A stretch of 64,000 bases of DNA, taken from NCBI RefSeq assembly GCF_006912135.1, contig NZ_VIRS01000007.1, positions 62,001-126,000 on the forward strand, read 5' to 3'. Positions 8,601 through 16,441 of this stretch are shown here, one piece after another; the stretch's first letter is position 1, and each line of letters opens with the position of its first letter. The translations under genes and the position numbers were made by a program. The notes below the pieces were generated by a model. That model did no database searches and was not told the origin of the DNA. It saw only the letters and a program-made list of their open reading frames with translations. The DNA is from Cryptosporangium phraense (lineage in GTDB: Bacteria; Actinomycetota; Actinomycetes; Mycobacteriales; Cryptosporangiaceae).

Positions 8601-9472
8601 CTCGGAAGACCCTCGAGCTCGGCGACCTGACGACCGTCGTCGAGTCCGGCATGACGATCGGTATCGGCGGCTGGGGGTCGCGCCGCAAGCCGATGGCGCT
8701 GGTCCGCCAGCTCCTGCGCAGCGACGTCACCGACCTCACGGTCGTCAGCTTCGGCGGCCCCGACGTCGGCCTGCTGTGCGCGGCCGGGAAGGTGCGCCGG
8801 GTCGTGTACGGGTTCGTGTCGCTCGACAGCATCGCGCTCGACCCGCACTTCCGGGCCGCCCGCGAGCAGCGCGGGCTGCCGGTCACCGAGTACGACGAGG
8901 GCATGTTCGTCGCCGCGCTGCGCGCCGGTGCGCAGCGGCTGTCGTTCCTGCCGACCCGGGCCGGCCTGGAGAGCGACGTCCTCCGGATGAACCCGGAGCT
9001 GCGTACCGTCGCCTCGCCCTACGACGACGAGGTGTACGTCGCCGTGCCGGGGATCCGGCCCGACGTCGCGCTGATCCACCTGCACCGCGGGGACGTGCAC
9101 GGCAACGGTCAGTACCTCGGGCCGGACCCGTACTTCGACGACGTGTTCTCGCTGGCCGCCGACCGGACGGTCCTGTCCGTCGAGCGTCTCGTCGAGACGG
9201 CCGAGCTGGCTGCCGCCGCGCCGCAGTCGCTGCTGGTCAACCGCCTGTTCGTCGACGCGGTGGTGGAGGCGCCGGGCGGCGCGCACTTCACGACGTGCGT
9301 CCCGGACTACGGCCGGGACGAGCTGTTCCAACAGACCTATGCGGACGCGGCGGGCAGCCCCGAGCGGTGGGAGGCGTTCGCGGCCGAGTACCTGAACGGC
9401 GACGAGGCGAGCTACCACGCGGCGGTGCGGGCCCTGCACGCTCGCCGCGTCCCGGAGGGGGCGACCGCGTGA
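8597..9472 (+). CDS. ipdA: IpdA-like COCHEA-CoA hydrolase alpha subunit (CoA-transferase family I)
   Basis: 291 aa, essentially the length of mycobacterial IpdA. CoA-transferase family I alpha fold: an N-terminal GMTIGIGGWGSRRKP glycine loop near 20-34, SFGGPDVGLL, and a HRGDVHGNGQYLGP segment near 159-172. IpdAB are CoA-transferase homologues that act as hydrolases, opening steroid ring C of COCHEA-CoA. The ATG overlaps the fadE33 stop and the gene is followed by ipdB with a GTGA overlap, matching a tightly coupled heteromer. Confidence 0.85.
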   Translation: MTRKTLELGDLTTVVESGMTIGIGGWGSRRKPMALVRQLLRSDVTDLTVVSFGGPDVGLLCAAGKVRRVVYGFVSLDSIALDPHFRAAREQRGLPVTEYDEGMFVAALRAGAQRLSFLPTRAGLESDVLRMNPELRTVASPYDDEVYVAVPGIRPDVALIHLHRGDVHGNGQYLGPDPYFDDVFSLAADRTVLSVERLVETAELAAAAPQSLLVNRLFVDAVVEAPGGAHFTTCVPDYGRDELFQQTYADAAGSPERWEAFAAEYLNGDEASYHAAVRALHARRVPEGATA

Positions 9473-10230
9473 CCGACGTGACCAGGGCGGAGATGTGCGC
9501 GGTGGCGTGCGCGGACGCGTTCGCCGGGTCGGGCCGGGTGCTGGCCCACGCGGTCGGGACCGTGCCGTCGATCGGGGCGCGGCTGGCCCGGCTGACCAGC
9601 AACCCGGAGCTGGCGCTCTCGGACGGCGAGGCGTTCCTGATGGCCGAGCCGCCGCCGCTCGGCGGGACGGCCGCCGACGGCGGGGTCGTGGAGGGCTGGC
9701 TGCCGTTCCGGAGCGTGTTCGACGTGCTGGCGGCCGGGCGGCGGCACAGCATGATGGGCGCGAGCCAGGTCGACCGGTTCGGGAACCAGAACATCTCCCG
9801 GATCGGCCCGGACTGGAACCGCCCGAAGCGCCAGCTGATCGGGGCCCGGGGCGCTCCCGGCAACACCGTGAACCACCGGACCGACTACTGGGTGGCCCGG
9901 CACTCGCCGCGGGTGTTCGTCGAGGCCGTGGACGTCGTCTGCGGGGTCGGGCACGACCGGGCCCGGGCGCACCCGTCCACCGCGTTGCGGTTCCACGACC
10001 TCGGCGTGGTGATCACCGACCTCGCCGTGCTCGACTACGACGGGGAGGGGCGGCTACGGATCCGGACCGTCCATCCGGGAGTGACGCCGGACGAGGTCCG
10101 GGCCCGGACCGGCTTCCCGCTGGACGGGCCGGTCGCCGGACGGACGCGGTCGCCGACCGCGGAGGAGCTGCGGCTGATCCGCGAGGTCATCGACCCGCGC
10201 GGGCTGCGGGACCGGGAGGTGCCGGGATGA
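9469..10230 (+). CDS. ipdB: IpdB-like COCHEA-CoA hydrolase beta subunit (CoA-transferase family I)
   Basis: 253 aa, GTG start overlapping ipdA. CoA-transferase beta-type features: SIGARLARLT, LSDGEAFLM, MGASQVDRFGNQNIS near 95-109 and a GARGAPGN loop near 125-132. Partner of IpdA in ring C opening. It is the last gene of the plus operon; a short GC-rich hairpin and the convergent kstR2 gene follow. Confidence 0.85.
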   Translation: MTDVTRAEMCAVACADAFAGSGRVLAHAVGTVPSIGARLARLTSNPELALSDGEAFLMAEPPPLGGTAADGGVVEGWLPFRSVFDVLAAGRRHSMMGASQVDRFGNQNISRIGPDWNRPKRQLIGARGAPGNTVNHRTDYWVARHSPRVFVEAVDVVCGVGHDRARAHPSTALRFHDLGVVITDLAVLDYDGEGRLRIRTVHPGVTPDEVRARTGFPLDGPVAGRTRSPTAEELRLIREVIDPRGLRDREVPG

Positions 10231-10248
10231 GCGGCGGGAGCGGCGGGA

Positions 10249-10263
10249 GCGGCCGCAGGCCGC
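10249..10263. terminator. short hairpin between convergent ipdB and kstR2
   Basis: GCGGCC-GCA-GGCCGC forms a 6-bp stem with a 3-nt loop in the 54-nt gap between the convergent genes. Imperfect GCGGGAGCG repeats precede it. There is no U-tract, so a terminator role is only plausible. Confidence 0.35.
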
Positions 10264-10284
10264 GGCCCGGGCGGCTCGAACAGC

Positions 10285-10914
10285 TCAGGCGGCCAGGAGG
10301 CCGCCGTAGAGCATCGCGAGGTACTGGCCGGCGAGCTTCTCGTGGGTGAGCTTGCCCTGCGGCTTGAACCAGCCGACCGACCCCCACACGCTGTCCCGGA
10401 TGAACCGGTACGCGACCCCGGGCTCCAGGTCGGACCGGAAGTCGCCGGACTCGACGCCCGCGGTCAGCACCCCGAGCCACAGCGCGGTGATGTCGCCGCT
10501 GGTGCGGGCCACGAACGAGAAGTCGGGCAGGTAGGTGAGCAGCGCCGACTCGTTCTGGTACAGCGCGACCGCGTGCGGGCGCTGGGCGATCGTCGCGAAC
10601 GAGTGCCGGATCAGCCCGTCGAGCGCCTGCCGGGGCGGGTCGCCGGCCGCGACGATCTCGGCGAACGCCTCGTGCAGGCTCCCCAGGAAGTCCCGCAGGA
10701 TCTCGTCGAGCATCGCCTCTTTGGAGTCGAAGTGGTGGTAGAGGCTGCCGGACAGGATGCCCGCGGCGTCGCCGATGTCCCGCACGGTCGTGGTCGTGTA
10801 GCCCCTGGTGGCGAACAGCTCGGCGGCGATGCGCAGCAGTTCGGTGCGGCGCCCCTGCGCCTTCGTCGAGCTGGCGCGGCGCTTCGAGCGCGGCACGGAC
10901 TCCGTGGTGGCCAT
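10285..10914 (-). CDS. kstR2: KstR2-like TetR repressor of HIP catabolism
   Basis: 209 aa TetR-family protein. The HTH lies near residues 25-70 with TVRDIGDAAGILSGSLYHHF, and the C-terminal motif YRFIRDSVWGSVGWF then a QYLA...GG ending, both strongly like KstR2 of mycobacteria. KstR2 is released from DNA by HIP-CoA, the product of FadD3. It is divergent from fadD3 across a 41-nt gap holding a KstR2-like site, so autoregulation is likely. The first ~15 residues are a basic, disordered extension. Confidence 0.86.
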   Translation of the reverse strand: MATTESVPRSKRRASSTKAQGRRTELLRIAAELFATRGYTTTTVRDIGDAAGILSGSLYHHFDSKEAMLDEILRDFLGSLHEAFAEIVAAGDPPRQALDGLIRHSFATIAQRPHAVALYQNESALLTYLPDFSFVARTSGDITALWLGVLTAGVESGDFRSDLEPGVAYRFIRDSVWGSVGWFKPQGKLTHEKLAGQYLAMLYGGLLAA

Positions 10915-10929
10915 GCCCCGATCCTACCG

Positions 10930-10943
10930 AACAAGCATTTGCT
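10930..10943. promoter_or_regulatory. KstR2 operator (one mismatch) in the kstR2/fadD3 gap
   Basis: AACAAGCATTTGCT matches AnCAAGnnCTTGnT except for T in place of C at position 9. It ends one base before the fadD3 ribosome-binding site AGGAGG (10945-10950), so bound KstR2 should block fadD3 expression directly. Confidence 0.7.
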
Positions 10944-10955
10944 CAGGAGGTAGCC

Positions 10956-12446
10956 GTGTCCGAGACGATTCCGGAGCTGCTGCGGTACGCGGGCGAGGCG
11001 TTCGCCGACCGGATCGCGATCGCCGACGGGCCGGTCCGGACGACCTACGCCGAACTGCACGAGCAGGCCCGGGCCGCGAGCCGAGCCTATCGGGCGGCCG
11101 GCGCCCGCCCCGGCGACCGCGTCGCGCTGTGGGCGCCGAACCGGCCCGAGTTCGTCGTCGCGCTGCTCGGCGCGCTGTCGGCCGGGCTCGCCGTGGTGCC
11201 GCTGAACACCCGGTTCCGCGGCCCGGAGGCGCACCGGATCCTGACCCGCTCCCGGGCCACCGTGCTGGTCGTCGACGACGGGTTCCTGGGCACCGACTAC
11301 CTGGGGATGTTGCCCGCCGACCGTCCGCACCTGCGGGCGATCGTCGAGCTGGGAGACCCGCACGAGGGCACGGTGCCCTGGGCCGACTTCCTGGCCGCCG
11401 GGGCGGCCGGCCTCCCCGACGTCGTCGTCGAGCCGGACACCGTGGCCGACGTGCTGTTCACCTCGGGCACCACCGGGGAGCCCAAGGGCGTGATGTCGAG
11501 CCACCGGCAGACGCTCTCGGTCGCCACGGTCTGGGCCCGGGGCGCGTCGCTCGGCCCGGACGACCGGTACGCGATCGTCAACCCGTTCTTCCACAGCTTC
11601 GGCTACAAGGCCGGGATCGTCGCCGCGCTGACCGCGGGCACCGCGATCCACCCGGTCGCCACGTTCGACCCGGAGGCGCTGCTGGCGCTGATCGAGCGGG
11701 AGCGGATCACGGTCCTGCCCGGCGCCCCGACGATCTTCACCACGCTGATCAACCACCCGAAGCGCACCGCCTACGACCTGGGCTCGCTCCGGTTCTCGAT
11801 CGCCGGCGCGGCCTCGGTGCCGCCGAACCTGTTCCTCCAGATGCGCGACGTGCTGGGCTTCGACGAGGTCGCCCAGGCCTACGGCCTGACCGAGTGCGTC
11901 GTCGCGACGAAGTCCCGGCCCGGCGAGGACCCGCTGCACATCGCCGAGAACGTCGGCCCGGCCGTCCCCGGCCTCGAGATCCGGATCGCCGACGCCGACG
12001 ACGAGGTGCTGATCCGCGGCGCCAACGTGATGCTCGGCTACTTCGAGGATCCGGACGCCACCCGGCTGGCCATCGATGCGGACGGCTGGCTGCACACCGG
12101 CGACCAGGGCCGGCTGGACGAGCACGGCTGCCTGCGCATCACCGGCCGGATCAAGGACATGTTCACGGTCGGCGGGTTCAACGTGTACCCGGCCGAGGTC
12201 GAGAACGTCCTGGCCGACCACCCGGCGGTGGCCGAGGCCGCGGTCGTCGGCGTCCCCGACGACCGCCTGGGCTCGGTCGGCCGCGCCTACGTCACGGCCC
12301 GCCCCGGCGCGGCCGTGGAGGCCGGCGACGTGCTGCGGTTCGCGCGCGAGCGGTTGGCCAACTTCAAGGTGCCGCGCGAGGTCGTCGTGCTCGACGCGCT
12401 CCCCCGCAACGCCGCCGGCAAGATCCTCAAGCGGTCGCTGTCTTAA
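10956..12446 (+). CDS. fadD3: FadD3-like HIP-CoA ligase
   Basis: 496 aa ANL-superfamily acyl-CoA synthetase, the size of FadD3. The ATP-binding P-loop FTSGTTGEPKGVM is near 168-180, QAYGLTE near 307-313, HTGD and GRIKDMFTVGGFNVYPAEVE in the hinge region, and the catalytic Lys in NAAGKILKRS at the C-terminus. FadD3 activates HIP to HIP-CoA, the committed step and the source of the KstR2 ligand. GTG start with AGGAGG six bases upstream. Convergent with the hemerythrin-like gene; the stop codons overlap. Confidence 0.83.
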   Translation: MSETIPELLRYAGEAFADRIAIADGPVRTTYAELHEQARAASRAYRAAGARPGDRVALWAPNRPEFVVALLGALSAGLAVVPLNTRFRGPEAHRILTRSRATVLVVDDGFLGTDYLGMLPADRPHLRAIVELGDPHEGTVPWADFLAAGAAGLPDVVVEPDTVADVLFTSGTTGEPKGVMSSHRQTLSVATVWARGASLGPDDRYAIVNPFFHSFGYKAGIVAALTAGTAIHPVATFDPEALLALIERERITVLPGAPTIFTTLINHPKRTAYDLGSLRFSIAGAASVPPNLFLQMRDVLGFDEVAQAYGLTECVVATKSRPGEDPLHIAENVGPAVPGLEIRIADADDEVLIRGANVMLGYFEDPDATRLAIDADGWLHTGDQGRLDEHGCLRITGRIKDMFTVGGFNVYPAEVENVLADHPAVAEAAVVGVPDDRLGSVGRAYVTARPGAAVEAGDVLRFARERLANFKVPREVVVLDALPRNAAGKILKRSLS

Positions 12447-12952
12447 CTGTTGTCCTCGACGTAGTCGTCTGGGTCCTTGTCGACGACCTCGACGCCGTCG
12501 ACGTGGCTCGCCTCGTAGGCGGCGAACGTGACTGCGATGCGGTGCCGGGTGTCGAGGTCGACGTGCCGGCGGAAGTCGGCCAGGCCCTCGTGCTCCTCCT
12601 CGCCCATGTGCTCGTCGTTGGCCTCGCGGGCCGCCCGGACGCCCTTCCACCAGCCGTCCGAGCCGACGTCGTGCTTCGCCGCCTCGAGGATCCCGTCGCG
12701 GATGTCGTTGTGGTCGCCGATGGCGTCCTTCGTCTCCTCGGCCGGCTCCTCGCTGCGCAGCCGGTGGCCGAGCGCGAGCAGCTCGGGGTAGAAGAACTTC
12801 TCCTCGGCCTCGGCGTGCACCTCGAGCATCGCGGCGGTCCGCGTCCAGAGGGCGCCCAGCGTGGCGGTGTCGCCCGGATCGACGTCGTCGAGCATCGCGA
12901 ACATCCGCCGCTGCTCGTGGTGGTCGCTGAGGATCAGTTCGGTGATGTCCAC
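12443..12952 (-). CDS. hemerythrin HHE cation-binding domain protein
   Basis: About 169 aa from the GTG at 12952. Metal-ligand type residues are spaced as in HHE proteins: DHHEQRRM near the N-terminus, HAEAEEKFFYPEL, GDHNDIRDGI and a later DEHMGEEEHEGLADF. Proteins of this class bind a di-iron centre and are linked to oxygen, nitric oxide or iron sensing and to stress, but no specific role can be fixed here. An in-frame GTG at 13009 would add 19 low-complexity residues; 12952 starts right at the domain and has a GGGG-rich upstream element. No evident link to the steroid cluster other than sharing the 3' end. Confidence 0.75.
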   Translation of the reverse strand: MDITELILSDHHEQRRMFAMLDDVDPGDTATLGALWTRTAAMLEVHAEAEEKFFYPELLALGHRLRSEEPAEETKDAIGDHNDIRDGILEAAKHDVGSDGWWKGVRAAREANDEHMGEEEHEGLADFRRHVDLDTRHRIAVTFAAYEASHVDGVEVVDKDPDDYVEDNS

Positions 12953-13017
12953 GGCCCCTGCTTTCCCCGCCCGCTGGTCCGTAATCGCCGCCGGAGGGTC
13001 TTCCCGCACCGGCCCCG

Positions 13018-13420
13018 CACCGCACCACCACCGAACGCGAAACCGCGGTGATCGCCGCCCGCCAGCAGCTGCGCACCGGCCCGGCCGGCATCACCTCGGC
13101 CACCGGCGTCCCCGCCCGCACCCTCGCGCGCATCCTGACCCGCCACCGGATGCCGCCGCTGTCCGCGCTGGACCCGGTGACCGGCCAGATCATCCGCGCC
13201 ACCCGCCTCGGCGCGCAACGCTACGAACACCCAGACCCGGGCAGCCTCATCCACGTGGACGTCAAAAACCCGGCCGCATCCCCGACGGCGGCGGCGGGAA
13301 AGCCCACAGCCGCGACCACGTCACCCGCGGCCACCAACACGAACGCGCCGCGGTCGGCTACGACTACCTCCACCCTGCCGCCGACTCCGCGGTGTTCCGC
13401 GACGCCGCCACCGCGATCGC
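13018..13420 (+). pseudogene. IS481-family transposase remnant, frameshifted
   Basis: The translation from 13021 shows an IS481-type HTH (GPAGITSATGVPARTLARIL, then RHRMPPLSALD) and the YEHPDPGSLIHVDVK strand that leads to the first catalytic Asp. At about 13262 the reading frame breaks: the expected KPGRIPDGGG continuation is found one frame over, followed by GYDYLH. The rest of the DDE domain is missing. No start codon, no full catalytic triad and no obvious terminal repeats were seen, so this is a decayed fragment. Confidence 0.7.
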
Positions 13421-13493
13421 TGGGTCTTTGCCGGCAAAAGCCCGCTATCCGGCCTGCTTGAACGTTGACAAGCCCGCAATCCGAAGGACGGGG

Positions 13494-13760
13494 TCAGGCG
13501 AGCTCCACGAGCAGGGCGGCGATGCAGTCGCGCTCACGGACGAGGGCACGGAAGACGCGCTCGGGCGCAACCAGTTCGTGCCCCCGCCGGGACGCCTCGA
13601 CGTGGGACAACGCGCACAACTCGATCGCGCCGGGCGGATGACGGCGGCGGACATGGAGGCCGCCTCCAGACGCTGGGCCGTGGGCGGTGGAGAGCGGGCC
13701 GAAGCTGTGGACGACGTGGTCAGCGGCGGCGGGAGCGGGATTCGACGACGGTGGCGGCAC
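13494..13760 (-). CDS. possible orphan Clp N-terminal-like domain protein
   Basis: 88-aa reading frame. The C-terminal ~45 residues (CALSHVEASRRGHELVAPE then RVFRALVRERDCIAALL) have the helix pattern of one Clp_N repeat (EA..LGH..VG.EHLL.aLL). The N-terminal 40 residues look like non-coding Pro/Ala/Ser sequence, and the ATG at 13760 overlaps the preceding small gene by 41 nt in another frame. It may be a genuine small gene with an unrecognised start, or the tail of a decayed clpC-like gene beside the IS remnant. Low certainty. Confidence 0.33.
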   Translation of the reverse strand: MPPPSSNPAPAAADHVVHSFGPLSTAHGPASGGGLHVRRRHPPGAIELCALSHVEASRRGHELVAPERVFRALVRERDCIAALLVELA

Positions 13761-13896
13761 TGGCGCAAACCAGGGCGGCGATGATCCAGGTCGTGTGGAC
13801 GCCGAGGATCCCGGCGAGCAGGGCGAAGTAGGCGGTCGCCAGCAGCAGGGCGGCGAGGAGCGGCGGGCGACGGCGGGTGGACGGCCGGGTCGTCAT
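13720..13896 (-). CDS. small membrane protein, 58 aa
   Basis: The ATG at 13896 is preceded by GGAGG at ideal spacing. The protein has a basic N-terminus (TRRRPP), two closely spaced hydrophobic segments at about 13-30 and 35-50, and a basic SRSRRR tail, so it is predicted to be a hairpin inner-membrane protein. No family is recognised. It follows the STAS gene on the same strand after a 101-nt gap that can fold into a long stem. Confidence 0.6.
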   Translation of the reverse strand: MTTRPSTRRRPPLLAALLLATAYFALLAGILGVHTTWIIAALVCASAATVVESRSRRR

Positions 13897-13913
13897 GGGA
13901 ACCTCCGGTCGTG

Positions 13914-13970
13914 GGAGCCCTCCGCACGGACGAGGACGGTCCGCCCGCGGCGCGGAGGGGAGGTGGCTCC
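13914..13970. promoter_or_regulatory. compound hairpin between the STAS gene and the small membrane gene
   Basis: The outer arms GGAGCC (13914-13919) and GGCTCC (13965-13970), middle arms CCTCCGC (13919-13925) and GCGGAGG (13952-13958), and an inner CGGAC/GTCCG pair can stack into one long stem. It sits in the only gap of this minus-strand pair. It could end or attenuate transcription after the STAS gene. Confidence 0.4.
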
Positions 13971-13997
13971 GCGAGCGGACCGGGCTGGGTGAGGCGC

Positions 13998-14342
13998 TCA
14001 GCGCACCCCCACGACCGCCGCGCCCGCGGCCGGCGCGTCCCCGTCCAGGGACGACGCCGCCGGGCGGACCGGGAGGATCCGGTCCAGGCGGAGGTGGGTG
14101 AGCACGCGCCGGACGCGCTCGGTCGGGTGGTGCACCTCGAGGCGCCGTTCGTCCCGGCGCAGACGCCGGTGCAGGTCCACGACGTACGCGACCCCGGCCG
14201 CGTCGATCGCCGGGCACTCGTCGAGCTCGAGCACGACGACCCGCGGCGACACCGCCAGCACCTCCTCCACCGCCGCCCGGATCAGCGGCAGCTGCGCCGC
14301 GGTGAACGCTTCGACCACCCGCACCGACACGATCGGAATCAT
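13998..14342 (-). CDS. STAS-domain protein (anti-sigma factor antagonist-like)
   Basis: 114 aa. The STAS pattern is clear: a VVLELDECPAIDAAGVAYVVDLHRRL segment-type core with Asp-Ala-Ala-Gly in the place where antagonists usually carry the phosphorylated Ser/Thr. The C-terminal ~20 residues are an Ala/Gly/Asp tail. STAS proteins bind anti-sigma kinases or act as sensor modules. The usual phospho-Ser/Thr position appears to read DAAG rather than DSSG/DSTG, so it may not be switched by phosphorylation. No anti-sigma factor gene is adjacent. Start ATG 14342 is the first in frame with a full domain. Confidence 0.75.
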   Translation of the reverse strand: MIPIVSVRVVEAFTAAQLPLIRAAVEEVLAVSPRVVVLELDECPAIDAAGVAYVVDLHRRLRRDERRLEVHHPTERVRRVLTHLRLDRILPVRPAASSLDGDAPAAGAAVVGVR

Positions 14343-14441
14343 GGTCCCAGCCTGTCCGCGGCCCATGGAGGTCTTCCCGCGGCCGTATGACGGTTCCGTG
14401 ACAAAACCGCCGTTGCCTCGCCGACCAGGGAGAATGGGTCC

Positions 14442-15116
14442 ATGCCGTCGGTACTGGTGATCGAGGACGACGATCGGATCCGTCTGTCGCTGCTGCTCGC
14501 CCTGGAGGAGGAGGGCTTCGACGCGGACGGCGCCGGCACGGCCGAGGAGGGCCTGCGCCGCCAGCAGCGCTCCCCCGCCGACGTGCTGATCGTCGACCTG
14601 ATGCTGCCCGGCCTCGACGGGTTCGACGCCATCCGGGAACTGCGCCGCACCGACGACGTCCCCGTGCTCGTCGTCAGCGCCCGGGACGCGACGGCCGACA
14701 TCGTCGCCGCGCTGGAGGCAGGTGCGGACGACTACGTCGTCAAACCGATCCCGATCGCCGAGCTCGCGGCCCGCCTGCGGGCCCTGCGACGGCGGGCCAC
14801 CACCACGGTCCGGGACGACGACGGATGGACGTTCGGCGAGCTGGCGGTCCGGCCGGAGGCCGGCGAGGTCGCGCTGGCCGACCGGCCGGTGCCGGTGACC
14901 CGCACCGAGTTCCGCCTGCTGGTGGAGCTGGCCGGGCACGCCGGGAAGGTGCTGTCCCGGCAGCAGCTGCTGCAGCGGGTCTGGGAGTACGAGATCGGCG
15001 ACGAACGCCTGGTCGACGTGCACGTCGGGCGGCTGCGCCAGAAGATCGAGCCCGATCCGCGCCGCCCGCGGCACCTGGTCACGGTGCGGGGCATGGGCTA
15101 CAAGCTGCAGCCGTGA
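14442..15116 (+). CDS. OmpR-family response regulator
   Basis: 224 aa. Receiver domain with acidic pocket EDD at 8-10, phospho-acceptor D52 in VDLMLPG, S79 and K101 in VVKPI. The winged-helix DNA-binding domain spans about 130-224, ending RLRQKIEPDPRRPRHLVTVRGMGYKL. It leads a three-gene operon with a sensor kinase (GTGA overlap) and a GerMN lipoprotein, which together look like an envelope-sensing two-component system. Divergent from the STAS gene with a 99-nt gap. Confidence 0.88.
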   Translation: MPSVLVIEDDDRIRLSLLLALEEEGFDADGAGTAEEGLRRQQRSPADVLIVDLMLPGLDGFDAIRELRRTDDVPVLVVSARDATADIVAALEAGADDYVVKPIPIAELAARLRALRRRATTTVRDDDGWTFGELAVRPEAGEVALADRPVPVTRTEFRLLVELAGHAGKVLSRQQLLQRVWEYEIGDERLVDVHVGRLRQKIEPDPRRPRHLVTVRGMGYKLQP

Positions 15117-16441
15117 GCCTGCGCACCCGGGTCACGGCGGTCTTCGCGGTCGGCGCGTTCGTGCTGTCGGCGGCGATCGCGCTGGTGTCCTACCAGCTGA
15201 TCCGGACGTCGCTGACCGACGAGCGGGAACGGACCGCGGTGCGGGCCGCGTCGTTCAACGCGACCGTGGTCCGGGCCGGGCTGACCGCCGACGACCCCGA
15301 CCTGGCCGAGATCCTCGGCACGCTGGAGACCACCGAGACCCGGCACGTGCTGGTCCGCCGGGACGGCACATGGTACGGCACGTCGGCCGACGAGGGCCTG
15401 ACCGCGGCCATCCCGCCGGCGTTGCGCGACCGGGTCGCGGGCGGCCGGGCGAGCGTCCAGCGGGTCCGGTCCGGCGGGACGCCGGTCGTCGTGGTCGGGG
15501 TCCCGCTGGCCGGGGGCAGCGAGTTCTACGAGGTCGACTCGCTGGACGAGCTGGCCCGCACGTTCCGGACCCTGGCGCTGGTCCTGTCCGGGGTCGCGCT
15601 GGCCACCGCGGTGGCCGGGGCCGTGCTGGGCCGCTACGCGACCCGGTCGGTGCTGCGCCCGCTCACCGCGGTCACCCGGGCCGCCGAGCGGATCGCCGCC
15701 GGGTCCGTCCGGACCCGTCTGGACGCGAGCGGCGAACCCGACCTCGCCCGGCTCACCCGGTCGTTCAACCACATGGTGGACGAGTTGGCCGCGCGCACCG
15801 AGCGCGACCGCCGGTTCGCCGCGGACGTGAGCCACGAGCTGCGGTCGCCGTTGCAGACGCTGGCCGCGGCGGCGAGCGTGCTGACCCGGCGCGCGGACCG
15901 GCTGGACGAGCGGTCGGCCGCGGCGGCCACGCTGGTCAGCGAGGAGGTCGACCGGTTCGGGCGGCTGGTGAACGACCTGATCGAGCTGGCCCGCAGCGAT
16001 GCGGCATTGGAGCTGGGCCGGGTGTTCCCGGCCGAGCTGGCCACCGCGGCCGTCCGCGCCGCCGGGCTGTCCCCGTCGCTGGTCACCGGTGACCCGGCGC
16101 CGTGGCGGGCCGACCGGCGGCGGGTCGAGCAGATCCTGGCCAACCTGATCGACAACGCGGTGAAGTACGGCGGCGGCCCGGTCGCGATCCGGGTCGGCGA
16201 CCACGAGCTGGTCGTCGAGGACGAGGGCCCGGGCGTGCGGCCGGAGGACCGCGCGGTCATCTTCGACCGGTTCGTCCGCGGCCCGGCCGCCCACGCCCGG
16301 GCCACCGGCAGCGACGGCACCGGCCTCGGGCTCGCGCTGGTCGCGGCCCACGCGGCGGCGCACGGCGGCCGCGTCACCGTCGACGACCGTCCGGACGGCG
16401 GCGCGCGGTTCACCGTCCGGCTCAGACCGGACGACCGATGA
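15113..16441 (+). CDS. HAMP sensor histidine kinase
   Basis: 442 aa. Transmembrane segments at about 7-28 and 146-170 flank a ~120-residue extracytoplasmic domain. HAMP follows, then phospho-acceptor His 241 in VSHELRSP, the N box LIDNAVKYG, and the G boxes VEDEGPGV and GTGLGLALV. Cognate kinase of the preceding regulator by GTGA overlap, and its own stop overlaps the lipoprotein gene as ATGA. The sensor domain family is not recognised. Confidence 0.87.
   Translation: MSLRTRVTAVFAVGAFVLSAAIALVSYQLIRTSLTDERERTAVRAASFNATVVRAGLTADDPDLAEILGTLETTETRHVLVRRDGTWYGTSADEGLTAAIPPALRDRVAGGRASVQRVRSGGTPVVVVGVPLAGGSEFYEVDSLDELARTFRTLALVLSGVALATAVAGAVLGRYATRSVLRPLTAVTRAAERIAAGSVRTRLDASGEPDLARLTRSFNHMVDELAARTERDRRFAADVSHELRSPLQTLAAAASVLTRRADRLDERSAAAATLVSEEVDRFGRLVNDLIELARSDAALELGRVFPAELATAAVRAAGLSPSLVTGDPAPWRADRRRVEQILANLIDNAVKYGGGPVAIRVGDHELVVEDEGPGVRPEDRAVIFDRFVRGPAAHARATGSDGTGLGLALVAAHAAAHGGRVTVDDRPDGGARFTVRLRPDDR

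Noticed and set aside
10231-10284. GCGGGAGCG repeats as a CRISPR or regulatory repeat array
   Set aside because: Only two to three imperfect 9-nt copies, no spacers and no cas genes; better read as GC-rich spacer with a small hairpin.
10611-13202. 863-aa minus-strand frame over fadD3 and the hemerythrin-like gene
   Set aside because: It overlaps fadD3 antisense and kstR2 in another frame; no recognisable domain.
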